64,000 nt of DNA, taken from Ceratotherium simum simum (Eukaryota; Chordata; Mammalia; Perissodactyla; Rhinocerotidae). Shown one piece after another: positions 34,621 to 47,404 of the stretch (position 1 is the first letter of the stretch; each line of letters begins with the position of its first letter). The notes under the pieces were generated by a model. It was not told the DNA's origin. It made no database searches and saw only the letters and a list, made by a program, of their open reading frames with translations. Location of the stretch: assembly GCF_000283155.1 (NCBI RefSeq), contig NW_004454163.1, forward strand, positions 1,199,176-1,263,175. Reading direction: 5' to 3'. A program made the position numbers and the translations under genes.

Positions 34621-37589
34621 TTAAATGAACAAACCCAAGATACAAGGTTTTACTCGAGTGTTGTAAACAAGACCACCTCCATTCTTTGTGTTTTGGTAAC
34701 ATGTTGATACCTTTCTTGAAATGTTTATGTTACAGTGGCATTGCTTTGTACAGGACTATGTTTTATTTTTGGTATGCATTAGTTAGACCAAAATATAGGT
34801 TGAATGGTCAATAGCATAAATGAGTACGGCTGTATTAACTTGCACATATTATATAATTTATCCTCCTTGATATAGATGAATTAATAAAACTGAATTATTC
34901 ATGGAGTACCAGCTGACCTGTGCTCAACCTACAGTATATAATTAGATGGTAGTGAGTTTCTTGAAAAAAGTGGGAATTTACCAGTTTTATATAATATTGT
35001 CTGCTCATAGTAAGATTAAAGGTGATTATATATAAAAATCCATTAGAACTCTCTGATATTAAAGATGAAAAAGAGGCTATAGCAGAAATATAAAGTGTTT
35101 CCTATGCTTCCCATTCTCTTTTGTCTGGTGATTTATGGACGACCAGGAATCATGATATATTTCCTCTCAATGGCTCTGGAACTGTATCCTAGAGGATTTA
35201 TTATGGCTTAAGATGCTGATTGCTTAACATTTCTCTTTCACAATAGAATCCAATTAATTATATTGACTTAATTTGCATTATTTGAGAATCTAGCACCCTG
35301 TCTCTGTGACATAATGAATATCATGTACTCACCTGCTTTTGTTGGGGCTACAGATTTACTTTTCCAAATACTAATGCACATGAACTGCTCTATGTTAGTT
35401 TTATTCCATAAGTCAAATATATGTGAGTGTGTATGTTATAAGATTTCATATATGATTACATTTTATTAAGTATTTTAGAGAAAATTGACCTAAAAAGCGA
35501 AGGCAGGTTGAAGGACCCTGCAAAAGCTCAATTGCTCCATTCTCTCTTCTCAAGAACTGCAGATACGTTTTATCTTGGAAACTCGAAATACACTCACTGA
35601 TAGCATGACATTTATCATACCTAAACAAAGTCCTATGTCTCACAGTTTAACCGAATCCCATTTTAATAACACAACGGAGAGATATTTTCTCCCTTAGTAA
35701 CCCACCAAAATTGTTATTGATTTTTTTCTGCTGATCCTGCAGGCACAGTTCCCACTACTTGTCTCCCTTTTGTTTCTCCAGCCTTCTACAAACCACATGG
35801 GTGATGCATTCACAATAGAGATTAGGTCATTCTCTTGTTCAGTTGTTCTTTCTTTTGGCTACTAGAATATTTTTGTACTTTATATATTCAGCAGCTTTTA
35901 TGCTTAGCTCAAACAGCCAGAAACACAATCTTCCTTTTTTGCCTTAGTGTCACCACCCTATGGCTCAAACTACATTTCCCATTCCAGGTGCTTCTGCTCA
36001 TGTAGTGAACTTTGACTAAGAGTGTTTTCATTGTTTTTACCTTATCTGTTTTGATAAATTTAACAATTCTCATTTTACATGGTCTTATTTTCATTAAATA
36101 GATAGAAAAACTGTTTTAATATGGACTCAAAAGATACTTCATTCATAAGGTTCTTAAAGATGTCTTTCTATGTCAACTTGATCATGCTGTTGTCCAATTT
36201 ATGATTAAAAGACTGTCATGATAAGGAGCCAGAAAACTCCTAAAATAACTTTTATTTCCCATCTTTAGACAATCACAACTGTGAGATAGCCCTTTTTTAT
36301 AGTCAGTTGAATTCTTCCCCTCTTATGGCTAGGAAGTACGCAGTTCTAAAAGTCTGTGATAGTTTCAGTCAATTTTTAGCACTGAGATTATGTTTATGTC
36401 AAAGCTTTATACATCTCTGATAGTTGGGTTCTCAAATGCATGTAGCATTATAGAATGCACTGTGAATAAGAATTTGCATTTACCTCCTCATAAAAATGGA
36501 CAAGGCCTAGCAGTGCCGGCAGTAAAAGAAAACATAATTGTAGGGCCAGGTGGATTGAAAATCCCATATCTAGCAGAGCCCCATTTCTGGGGTAGCTTGA
36601 CTTCACATTACAAGCAAGAAGGTCAGGATTTATAGTCAAATGCTTTGAAGAAAAACATAGTAAGTGAAGGAGGGAGAAGGTGCTGTAGAAAGCATCTCAA
36701 TTGCATGTTCTCTTTTCCGTCTGTAGAATTTCTTAGACTGGATCACCTATGATCCAGAAAGTACCACCATAGTCACCTTTACTCCTTGAGTCATTATTAT
36801 TGATTCTCTTTTCACTTAACAGAGACCCAAAAAGTTGCTTCTAAGAAAGTGTTGAAGCTCCTCCTCCATCACCTCACCCCTTGTCCCCAATTCATACATT
36901 CAGACAGGCAACACCACAGTTGTCTAGAATAGAGAGGTCCTGGCAGAAGTGAGCTGAATATCATGCAGGCAGAATCTATAGTTTTTATATTATTAGATAC
37001 TATTGCCACTGTCACTGTGAAAATGAATAAAATACAATGCGAATCCAAGATGCATTCATAAACCCCAAGCTGTGCCCTTTGGGGAGAGGTCACTCGAGGT
37101 CTAGTTTGAGTATATTTTGCATAAAAGACAGTGTAGACAAATGATGAATCTATTGTCACCTTTAATAGCTTTTAGTGTCGTATAGTTATCTAGACATGTA
37201 CTTTCCCAGTTTATTCTCTGCTCTCTTGTATTTATGTTTCTGTCAATCACTTTTTTTCATTCTCTTTGTGTTCATTTTCTGAGAAAGACTGTCACATGCA
37301 TTATGCCCATTAAATCTTAGTGCTAGCAAGTTTCAGGTAAGAAAAATTTTCTTAAAAAATTGAAGAAAGTGAAGGCATAATAGACTAAATTCCTTGAAAA
37401 TTTCTTCTGAGTTTTTCTGAGTTATATTTCATACTTTGGAACAGTTGTTCTTTCTAAGACCCCCAACTTAAAATTTAGGTAAAGAAATAGAAATTCTTCC
37501 TGGAAAATTATTCTAAACTGAAAGAAAACCAAGGATACATAAGATTTATGATGTAAAATCTGTCAAAGCACTGGAAAATAAAAACCTTT
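34621..37589. other. About 3 kb without recognisable genes or repeats
   Basis: Short ORFs (35446-35643, 35909-36094, 36390-36635, 36869-37159) have no recognisable motifs and show no codon-use signal. The sequence is AT-rich but not repetitive, so it may hold old unclassified repeats or unique sequence. Confidence 0.45.
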
Positions 37590-38560
37590 AACTTATTTTT
37601 TCATTCATGTATAGCAAATATTTTATTGATCATCTCCCACATGCTATTTACAGACTACATGATAGGGATATGATGTTTTAAAAAGATACTTTAGCTGAAT
37701 TCATGGAGCTTTGTTTCTAGTTAGAGAGACACACACATTAATAATAATCATAAATATAAATGTGTCAAAAGAACTCATCAGGATTATAAAAAGAAATGTA
37801 CGCAGGTTTTCTAAAGGATGTAAAGGGGATCTAACTTATTCTGAAAGCTCAAAGGATGGTTTCCCCCAGGAAGTGAAACCCAATTTATTGTTTAAATTTA
37901 AAGTGCAGGCTGTGATATGGGAAAATGCTACATAGAAAGAGCAGCTCATCCGGAGTCTCTGATATGAAAGAGCTTGGAATTGAAAGGAGGAAAGTGTGGC
38001 TGATATGCAGATGGCCAGAGACATTATATGATGTGTTCAGGGCAGTATAAGGCACCAGACCAGAAAAGACCTTGATGACTCTGCTAAGAATTTCTGTCAG
38101 GAGATATTTGAAGCTACTGAAAGGGGTTTAATGAAAGAAATGTCCTCCTTATATTTATGCTTTGAAATAATCATCCTGGTTACAGAGTGGGGAATAAATT
38201 GTAGCATGGCAAATGTAAAAAAAAGGGAAATCTATTTTGAGGCTAGTCTTTCCAGATCAGAAAAGAAAATCATAGCTTGATCTAGGGCCATATGATTTGA
38301 GATGGAGATACGTAGACAAATTTGAGAATTAGAAGGTCAGTTTATGGAGTATTGTTATGGAGTGGAAGAGAGGCTTGGAAAGTAGGGTGACTTTTAGGTT
38401 TCTGACTTGCAAAATCGATGGATAAGAATGCCATTCACTGAAGTGGGGGACAATGGAGATCAATGATAGCATGATACCAAGAGTTAAGGATTAAAGATAG
38501 AAATTTGGAGTTATTGTCATATCAATGATAATGGAAACCCTGGGAAAGGGTAAATATTCT
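37590..38560 (-). repeat. L2 LINE, antisense, long copy
   Basis: Antisense L2 landmarks run in order: 'tacagactacatgatagggat', 'gaattcatggagctttgttt', 'aaaggatggtttcccccagg', 'accagaaaagaccttgatga', 'tcctggttacagagtgggga', 'ggtttctgacttgc' and 'gccattcactgaagtggggg'. The ORFs at 37711-37935 and 37836-38024 lie on it by chance. Confidence 0.7.
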
Positions 38561-38587
38561 TAGGAAGAGATTATATTGAAAAACAAA

Positions 38588-38604
38588 AACAACAACAACA
38601 ACAA
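38588..38604. repeat. (AAC)n microsatellite
   Basis: An uninterrupted run of about six aac units, preceded by an interrupted aaaaac unit. Confidence 0.9.
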
Positions 38605-38864
38605 ATCCCAGTATAGGATATTAATGTAATCCTATATTTAGTATTGTTTGTTGTAAGGTAGGAGACTCAAGCATATTTAAATGTTAATGTGAAAAATGCA
38701 GTTAAGAGACAGGTTTTATATGGAAGAAACAAGAAATGATTAATAAGGTCTTTTAGAAGGTGAAAGGAGTTAGGATACAAAGCATAGACAGAGGATCGAT
38801 AAACGTTGTATCTGCCAATATATAAACATATTAATTAGTGATTTATCTGAAGCATAAATCCCAC

Positions 38865-39020
38865 TTTTAGTTGTGTGACATTTGGCAAATTACTTAAATT
38901 TGCTATGTAACTTCTTTCCATAGTGACAGTATAGAGTATACAGGATTAACCGAGTTACTACACGGAGAACCCTCGGTACAGTGCCAGGCACAGAGTGAGA
39001 ATCCAATAACTATCAGCATT
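38865..39020 (+). mobile_element. MIR SINE 3' portion
   Basis: The phrases 'agttgtgtgacatttggcaa', 'attacttaaatttgctatg' and 'cagtgccaggcacagagtga' are in MIR order. The copy is truncated and diverged. Confidence 0.6.
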
Positions 39021-40977
39021 TTTATAGCAATTTTAACATTGTATGGAAATGTTCTGCATACTTGTTTTGTCTAGGGTACGGATGGCTCTAGGAGAAAAGA
39101 CAAATTACTCATGTTCCTGTGGAGCCTGGCTCAGTGTTTGGAACAGAGTCCTTGATTTATGTCTAATGATCAGCATTTAAACGAATTGTGCAATCTGCAG
39201 GCAAGAAGTTTGGTTTCAGACACTAGTGGAAGGGATGTATACAGCAAATGTATACCCAGCTCCAGGCAATGGGTTATTATACTCTACAATAAAGGAGGGA
39301 AATTTGCCCACCTGAGAGCTGGGGAGGATATAATCAAACATCTTTGTTGCATTGGTTTTCAATGCTGAAAGTAGAAATATAAGAGTATCATCAGGCATTC
39401 AACAGAATTATGTGCATTATTTCCCAACTGATGTATGCAAGACTCTCCTAAACCAATAAAGATTAGTTTTTCTGGAGTCTTTTTAATCAAGTGTTATGAT
39501 TGAATCATACTGGAAACAAGGCTTCAATTGACTGTTTAATTGATTAGAGGCCAAAAAAGGTGCATACAATCTCTAGCTAAGGGAAGGTCTTATTTGGTAC
39601 AATAGAGATATGAATATGATTAAGTTTGATTAAATTAAATTAAATTAAATTGAATTAAATTGTCACCTTGCTCTTCTAAGCTTCTTTGTTTCATATGGAC
39701 TTGCTTGTTTATGACAGAGGCTTATTTATTAAATTCCTTCTTTCCTCTGTGGATTCCTAGGATATTCTGAGGGAGTTATTCACAGAAAGTGGCCAACAAT
39801 ATTGTCAGAAAATAGACATGTTTCCACATGGGACAATCTTAATCAGATATTTTGACTTATTTTTAATCTGGTTCATTAACCTGAATGTTATCGTCAATGA
39901 GATTTTCAATTCAATCCCCTTTTGTTTTAGAGAACAAGCTTGAGAGACTCTGTTCTGTTCTAAAATATGCCCATTTTCCCAGAATTACCAAGGAAATAAG
40001 AGAATATACAGAAGCAGTAATCTAGGAGTCTTACTGGACATTTTAGGTGGTAAAAGCCTCACCGGATGAACATATAATATATATATACATATTCCACAGC
40101 AGATCCATTTATGCAGAACAGATGAAAGCATTAAAGTTGGGGTTTATACCGTATTTACAAGCTCTTCCCTATAAATAGGAATTCTCTGAAATCTACTAGT
40201 GACTATAGTTTAGTGTTACATTGGATGAGTTCTACTTATAATTATACTGTTATAAAACATGATTTTTCAGAAGAGCTTAGAGATGCAGAATTAATAGGCC
40301 AAATTAGGGCTCTTCTACCCTTGAAGTTTTCCTACTATTTCTGCCCAGCTGCATGTGAATGCCAAAAGTTAGTGCAAAAATGAGCTATGTTGTCTACTCA
40401 CAGGACAATGCATATGTTTCTCTTTGGGGGATATTAGGCTATGCTATAAGGGTGAATTGGATATAAGCAAAATGGAATTGCTGATTTTATACTACGTATT
40501 GTTCAGAAATATAGTGGAGGCTTAGATACATTCTCCTTAATTAGTTAATTCTTAGCCAACTTTTAATCTCAATTTAGATATTACTTCCTCAAGTAATTCA
40601 ATTCCCAAGATTGGGTCAGGTCTATCTGATATAAGAACCTGATATGGGTGTTCATAGTACTTGTTCCTCTGACTTGTTCCATATATCAAATATATAACTA
40701 AATATTTTTTTTTAATTAGTTGTTATATGTTTGGATTCTTTATTAGATTGTTAGACTATTTGGTAATGTATGAATTTGGGACTCCGTACATATTTATCAC
40801 ATATAGTAATAGACATGTAGAATAAATATTAAGGCTTCTTTTACTTAAAGACAAATTCTGCACTATGTATATCCCAGAAATTTAATAAACTGCATTAACT
40901 TAATAAACGAATGTGCACTGCTGCATTTTCAATAGAGAATTTCTGCTATTTCCAATAATTACAAATTACAAATTGTG
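39021..40977. other. Unassigned sequence with a pentanucleotide repeat
   Basis: Contains a (TTAAA/AATTA)n run at about 39629-39660 and a short (AT)n at 40077-40088. No gene is recognised. The two 60-69-codon ORFs near 39.2 kb overlap on opposite strands and look fortuitous. Confidence 0.5.
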
Positions 40978-41360
40978 TGGGTTGAATAGCATCCCTCCAA
41001 AATTCACATCTGCCTGGAACCTCAGAATGTGACCTTGTTTGGAAATAGAGTCTTTGCAGATGTGTTAGTAAGGACCTTGAGATGATATATTGAATTTAGA
41101 GTAGACTATAAATCTAATGACTAGCATCCTTATAGGAAGAGGAAAGGACACAGAGACAGAGAAGAAGACCATGTGAAGACAGAGGCAGGAATCGGAGTTA
41201 AGTTACCACAAGCCAAGGAATGCGTGGGGCCACCAGAAGCTAGAAGCAAATAAAGATTGTCTGTAGAGCCCTCAGAGGGAATGTGGCCCTGCTGACACCT
41301 TGATTTCAGACTTCTAGCATCCAGAACTGTGAGGGAATACATGTCTGTTGTTTAAAGAAA
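40978..41360 (+). repeat. MaLR-type LTR, sense
   Basis: The copy shows 'gtgtgggttgaatagcatcc', 'gaccttgtttggaaatagag', 'gccaccagaagctagaagc', 'ccctgctgacaccttgattt' and 'catccagaactgtgagggaa', followed by 'tctgttgtttaaag'. It is the same broad family as the LTR at 25930-26655. The 70-codon minus-strand ORF here is antisense noise. Confidence 0.75.
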
Positions 41361-41521
41361 AAATTAAAGAAGCAAAACTCATTTGTTTTTCTCTCCTGAA
41401 ATCAATATGCAGTTGAAAAATAAATGGCAGAAAAGTGGATATTTTTCATTAAGCAAATCAATTATTGCTCTTTTCTCCCTGTATCAAAATGTGCTTCCTT
41501 CTTCCATAGTAGGATGTTGTA

Positions 41522-41670
41522 CCAGTTGAGAACTTGAGCTTAAAGGTCAGAATATAACGGGTTCAAATCGTGACTTTCAGAACAGTTTTCACTAAATAAC
41601 GTGTCTTAAAAGTGTTTCATGCAATTCTTTTCACATGATATTCTTTCAATAAATGGGAGCTGTTATGGTT
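41522..41670 (+). mobile_element. MIR-like SINE fragment
   Basis: The phrase 'cttaaaggtcagaatataac' and then 'gggttcaaatcgtgactttc' matches the MIR core with a B-box-like start. The downstream half is degraded. Confidence 0.5.
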
Positions 41671-41684
41671 CTAATAATACCGTG

Positions 41685-41795
41685 AATTTCTTGAGGCAAA
41701 GATTCTGCTTCATGTCTATATCCCTAGTACAGTAGTGACACATTATAAGAGTTCAATAAATGTTTATTAAATGGGTGAATGACTAAAAGATGAAA
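41685..41795 (+). repeat. L2 3' tail
   Basis: The sequence 'cttgaggcaaagattctgct', 'tatatccctagtacagtagt' and 'agagttcaataaatgtttat' is the standard L2 terminal segment. Confidence 0.75.
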
Positions 41796-41894
41796 GAATC
41801 TATCAAAAGGGTGTAATAATCATCTAATTGTTTAATAAATTTGAACACTATAAACAAGTTATCCAGATACTTCCCTGTAAGAAGAATATTCAAA

Positions 41895-42130
41895 ATCATA
41901 GCTACTACTTATTGTGTGTTTATTGTATGCTAGGAACTGTTAGATGCTTTGGACACACTGTCTTATCTGGTTGTCCTAAGAAATCTATGAAATATGTGAG
42001 ATATACTTTTCTTAGTTCTTTATTTTAAGGAAAGAAAAATAGAGCTTAAGACAGTTTAAATGGTTTGCTTGCAATTAAACCGCTAAGTATGGCAGAACGG
42101 GAATGTGAGGTCAAGTCAATGTGATGGAAA
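41895..42130 (-). mobile_element. MIR SINE, antisense
   Basis: The order 'tagctactacttattgtgtg', 'gtatgctaggaactgttaga' and 'agagcttaagacagtttaaa', then 'ggcagaacgggaatgtgagg', is antisense MIR with a degraded head. A 66-codon ORF overlaps it by chance. Confidence 0.7.
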
Positions 42131-45100
42131 TGCCGTGCATTTCCTCATATACTATATCAATGAAAACCACTTAAATGTTTTAAATGTTCTGCTCAATTGT
42201 AACCAGATTTGGGGGGAAAAATTATTGGTCTAATAAGCCATGGTTATACAGATGAATGTGTGAAAGAATACTCGTATCTCTGGCCCCGATAGAGAGAATC
42301 TTGGTTTTCCTGAAAACAAAACAAAACAAAAAGCAAAATTTTTAAAAACCCACACATTGGAGAGTTAGGAAATCTTGACTGATTCTGGTTCCTTTGCTAA
42401 TACCAGCTGTTTGTCTGGCCTTGTGCTAATCTTACTTGAGATATTTAATTATTGTTCAAATTGATAATGGTTATCATTTGAAATTCCTCTTGGAATAAGT
42501 TCATGGCTATTCTGAATTGAAGATGAATATGCTCTTACAAACTGTTGATCATCTAGAATAATCTTACTGTCAAGAATATTTGAAATACTACGCCAAAATA
42601 GAAGTCTCTTGATGCTATTTAAATTAGAGTAATTAGCTTTATATTTGGTTAAGAATTAAACATCCCATAGTGCCAAAATATTAACATTTCCCAAGAGAGG
42701 ATTTGCCTCTCAGAAAACCTGAGAACATTCATGCTTCATGTTTATATTACTGTCAAATCAACAATTTAACGGATATTTTATTTTTAGAGGGCATTAATGA
42801 TTCACAGACACATTTAATTACATAGAAAAACATTGCAGAAATCATTGTTGGTTAAATGACGAAGAAAAACAGAACAATCATTTTGTGGTCCAGTGATTTA
42901 ATTGAAACAGCACTTTGATGCATCAAGGTATATGTGTTGACTTAATAAATCATGGCAAGGGACTTACAATAAATAATATTAAAATGACCTTATTTTGGAT
43001 TTCAAAAAGGTTTCATCAAAGATTTTAATGAAAGAGTTAGTTCAAGAGTCTTTATTTCAGGTCTAGTGCAAACAAAGAAAAAAATAAGCAATATGATTTA
43101 AAAGTTCTTTCCTTTGGCAGTATTAACGTAACTATCACCTACACAAACATAAAATATAAACATCTATATAGAATATTTTGCCAGATATGATAATTCAAGT
43201 TTAATGAAAAAAATCAGTTTTTAAGCTTATATTCAAGTTAATATGAAAAAGAACAAAAACGTAGTAGAATGTTTCAGTCTTCTCTAGGATTGCATCGCTC
43301 TTGCAGACTCCAACTCACCTGGATCTCTTTGGGATCACAGCACTGTAAAAAGTTGGGAAAAAAATTTGTAGGATGTGTAAGCGTAGAGAAAAGATTACAG
43401 ATATATATATAATATATAATATAAGGGTGTCTTGATTTGGGTCCTGCATATAAACCTGTTGACTTAATAACCTTCAGCTATGTGATATCTTTTCACTACA
43501 AAGTTTTCAAATACCAAATAATGATAATAGTAAACTCTACTTCACCGCTGTAGTGGGAGGAGCAAAAGAGAACACAAATGACAGAGACTTTTAGTAAACT
43601 GTGAATGCTATACAAATGCCGATGGTTTGGGGGATTACAATTCAACGTCCATTGCTAAGAGTTTTGCTTTCTTTTTGGTTTGTTCGTTCCTTTTATAACA
43701 GAGCGTGGTGAGGAGAAAGAAAGGTAGAAGACTTACCCCCTAACCTGAAATTTGGCCACTGATTGGACAACTGGATGAGAGAAAACATTCTGTTTCCTAG
43801 TGAGGAAGAAGGGAATAATGACCAAGCTATGCTCTTAGTGGTTGTACCCAGTCATTCACCATGGCCTTTCAGAGCAAGATGGGATATCCACATGAGGCAC
43901 ACTGGAGGAGGCTGTACCCACCAACATTTGTGCAGCCCAGTGCTCCTCCTGCAGACCACCAGACATATTGCAAATAATATCACTATGTTCTGTGGGCTAA
44001 AAATCCAATTTAAAGTCATTTAAATCAATCTTTCTGTAGAATAATCACTTTCATTAAGCTTTATATATATTAAATACATGCTTTACTTGGAATGAAAGGT
44101 GCCAAGGTGTTTTATATGCTAAAACATAAAGGAAACAGAAACAAAAACCTACTTTTCATCTCTGAGTACACTTGCCACATGGCGTTTTCTGGAATCTCAC
44201 AGTTCTACGTGATATCATTTGGTTCATTACTTTAATAAAAAGATTCCTTAAAACAGCTACAATTGCTCTTTTCAGATCTAATGATTTCTCTTTGCACATC
44301 TCCCTTATGAAGCTGTTCTGACCTTGACAGCTTCTATCCTATTACTGAAATACTACAGTAATAATTCAGAAACACCCTGGTTAATATAAAGTAGCATTTA
44401 GGTGTCTAGAGATTTGAATGTTGAGACATTTCACATTATCTTCCTTTCTGGTTTTTAATGAATCTCAGTTCTGATGATCAATAGGATCAAAATTTAAAAC
44501 TAACAAGTTAAACAAAAATGCAAATATTACCCAAACCAGAATCTGATTTTTCCTGGAGGAGAGACAGCTCTTTATTCCTGTGGAGTCAGTATGTGTTGAT
44601 ATGGAAAACACACAAAAGAAAACCAAACTTGGTTTCAATTTAAAGTGACTCAATAAAATAAAAATAAGGTTATATCCATACTAAACCCACCTGTCATATA
44701 CTGGGACTGTTTTCAGCCAATGTTCTTCCTTTTTTTTTTTTTTTTTCCTGAGTTAGGGAAAGGTGTAAAAATCTCAGGATTATATACAGATCCCAGTTGG
44801 GATTAAGGACGCATGTTAAGGGCTTAGGTTCCTAAGCCTCCTGATCATGCTTCTTTTGGTTGATGATGGAGTGAGAGGAACTGGCTATTTTTACAGACAT
44901 CAACCATTAAAGTACTTTTAGTTTTCATATTAATCCTGAGGAGTGCAAGCAATTTTTTAGGTGTTACACAACTCAAAATAATCTGTCTCTTTATGAATCA
45001 ATCTTATTTCTAAGATGGGTTTCAGATTTTTTCATGACTCTGTGTTACCTCTGGAAAATTAAATTAGTCCTTCAATACTCCTCAGTACTATTTAATGGTA

Positions 45101-45254
45101 CCTAATAGAAGCCTAATGGAAGTCTAATTCACATTTATGAAAATTCAATTATACTCTTATTCTTGTTTCTTCTGCCCATTCTGTTATTTTTGTCTTTGTC
45201 TTTGTCCCAATTTTTTATTCTAAAAGACTATCTCTCTCCAACCCACCAACATTA
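42131..45254. other. About 3.1 kb without recognisable genes or repeats; candidate conserved non-coding stretch inside
   Basis: The part from about 42400 to 43100 is repeat-free and rich in taatta, tttaatt and catttaattaca-like homeodomain cores. Later there is a (TA)n tract at about 43402-43425 and a poly-T run at about 44731-44748. The 86-codon ORF at 43763-44023 has no recognisable domain. Confidence 0.4.
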
Positions 45255-45372
45255 GAATGTAGAATGTAGAACCTATGAGGCAGGGAGTTTTGTCTATTTT
45301 TCTCATTGCAGTATTCCCTATGACTGCCTGCTACTAATAGTAAGTGCATAATAAATATTTGTAGAATACAAA
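45255..45372 (+). repeat. L2 3' tail
   Basis: The phrases 'gaacctatgaggcagggagt', 'tattccctatgactgcctgc' and 'cataataaatatttgtagaa' match the L2 terminus. A second tail-like scrap, 'acctggcacatagcagacac', follows at 45437. Confidence 0.65.
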
Positions 45373-46309
45373 AATGTCTTTCTGCATGTCAATGGAAGAA
45401 TCTATTTTGCCATCTTTTAACTTTTTCTCCCACAGTACCTGGCACATAGCAGACACTAAATTTGTGTTTATTGAATAATATACACATTTAATGAATAATA
45501 CACAAATGAATAAAAGCAGTGAATTTTATACCCTATCTTAGCCCTGGATGCTGTAGATGTCCCATAACTCTCTACCTAATTATTGCTCACATTAATTTAT
45601 TGACTCATGGAAGTTCCTTTACCTAGATCCAACCCTCTACATGTTCCTATGCTCTAAGCTTGTCAAGATCTTAACTGCTTTCTCTTCTCATTTCTCAGCA
45701 AACCTGGTGTGCTTTTTTCTTATATGATACTTGGGGATGAACATGTCAATAGGTGAGATTATACTTCACACTTCCCTCCTCATTGCATGCATCAAGCAAT
45801 CGGTTATTTATTTATTTTATTTATCCATCCCTATTCAAAAAAGCAGTAATCTTTTTTTACATTTACCTATCCATTCATTTGTTTTAACAATCATTTATTA
45901 AGTAATTAATACCATTTTCTGGCAACATACCTGATTTAAAACGCTGATTATTTATCACCATATTGAATCAGTTTTCAAAATGTATTATTTCTTGAATATT
46001 TAGAAATTTTGTCAATAGTCTTACCCTGCTGGATGCCTATCTTGTTCCTCCCGCAGAATTTGCAAAAGACACACTTTCCTTTTTGTTCTAGCCCAAATTA
46101 TCAGTTCATTGTAACGTAGAAAGAAATATGTAACCATCATTCTCAAACATACCAGAGTTATCACTGGAATTATTTAAGATAGCATGGTAAACATTTAAAA
46201 TATTGTATACCCTCAATTCACATCGTCCTAGATTTGTCCATAAACAACACAAAAGTCCAAGAAATTTAATTTAAAAAAAACACTTATATGATGGAGTCAG
46301 GTTAGGACA
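45373..46309. other. Mostly unassigned sequence
   Basis: Apart from the L2/MIR-like scrap near 45430-45480 and a tattt/attt-rich tract near 45807-45825, I recognise nothing here. Confidence 0.45.
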
Positions 46310-46420
46310 TCTTTCCTATTTGTTTCGTTATCCCTAGTACACAACATGATGCTGGGACATGGTAGGTACTCAATAACTGTTGGTTTAATGAGTAAATACA
46401 TGGATCAATGTATGAATATA
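46310..46420 (+). repeat. L2 3' tail
   Basis: The sequence 'gttatccctagtacacaaca', 'gggacatggtaggtactcaa' and 'taactgttggtttaatgag' is the L2 terminal order. Confidence 0.65.
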
Positions 46421-46561
46421 TTGGCTAAATGGACCAGAATTATGAGTATAGTATATAGTCACATCTATATAGTCCTGTATATTTGAAGGATATAAGCTGT
46501 ATCATTCTATGAAGAGGGAATGAAGAAGTAAATTTCTAACATCCTAAATAATCTCTCTGTA

Positions 46562-46662
46562 TTTTATATATATATACATATATACAAACATACACATATA
46601 CATAATCATTATATTATACATATTGTTATATTATACATAATATGTAATGATAGTATATATTA
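46562..46662. repeat. AT/ACAT low-complexity tract
   Basis: A roughly 100-base run of tatata, catata and tacata units with interruptions. It lies just upstream of the L1 tail that follows. Confidence 0.8.
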
Positions 46663-46667
46663 ATAAT

Positions 46668-47008
46668 GACATAAGTGTCCATTGACAGATGAATGGAAAA
46701 AGAAACTGTAATAATGGAATATTATTCAGCCATAAAAAAGAATGAAATCTTCCCATTTGCAACAATATAGATGGACCTCAAGTGTATTATGCTAAGTCAA
46801 ATAAGTCAGAGAAAGACAAATAACCTTATGACCTCTCTTATATGTGGAATCTTTTAGATTTTTAAACAAACTAACAAAAAACTCACATTCATAGACACAG
46901 AGAACAACAGATTGGTGGTTGCCAGAGGAAGAGGTTGGGGAATGGGAGAAATGAATAAATTATTTTTGTTTTTTTTTTAGTTTAAATAAATTGAATTAAA
47001 AAAATAAT
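46668..47008 (+). repeat. L1 3' end, sense, short
   Basis: The sequence runs 'gtccattgacagatgaatgg', 'aatggaatattattcagcca', 'atagatggacctcaagtgta', 'cagattggtggttgccagag', then an A-rich end. It is strongly 5'-truncated. Small tandem units (gtagat / tagata) follow at 47035-47053. Confidence 0.85.
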
Positions 47009-47365
47009 AGATATAATCTGTATGGTATGTAGGTGTAGATGTAGATAGATAGATCTGTATGATATATATTGCTCTATAAAATCCTATATAGTCAAAATTA
47101 AAGAAAGCAATCATTTCTCCACTGTGGATAATATAGACAAGTGTTCTTTATGAAAACTCATAAGCCAAGAAGATTTTGTGATAGTATAATATGGACACCA
47201 ACAAACAAAATCAAAACAATAAAACTTTCTATTATGAAGATTCCATGCACATTGTGATAGAGAATTTGCAAGGTACTTAGACAAAGATAACGGAAGCAGA
47301 ACTGGGTCCCAGTAATCTTTATGAAATTGAGTGGCATCTGGAATAGAATTAACTACACTATTATA

Positions 47366-47404
47366 GTATATATATATACTAGTGTGTGTGTGTATATATA
47401 TACT
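47366..47404. repeat. (TA)n-(TG)n-(TA)n compound microsatellite
   Basis: A tatatatata run, 'ctagtgtgtgtgtg', then tatatatata again. The outer TA blocks could pair with each other. Confidence 0.9.

Noticed and set aside
39629..39660. Tandem TTAAA units as a possible CRISPR-like or regulatory array
   Set aside because: It is an ordinary pentanucleotide microsatellite with no spacers. Nothing in the window has a repeat-spacer pattern.
43763..44023. 86-codon plus-strand ORF in a repeat-free stretch, as a possible exon
   Set aside because: No recognisable domain, and I could not find supporting acceptor and donor sites with a continued frame. I left it as unassigned sequence.
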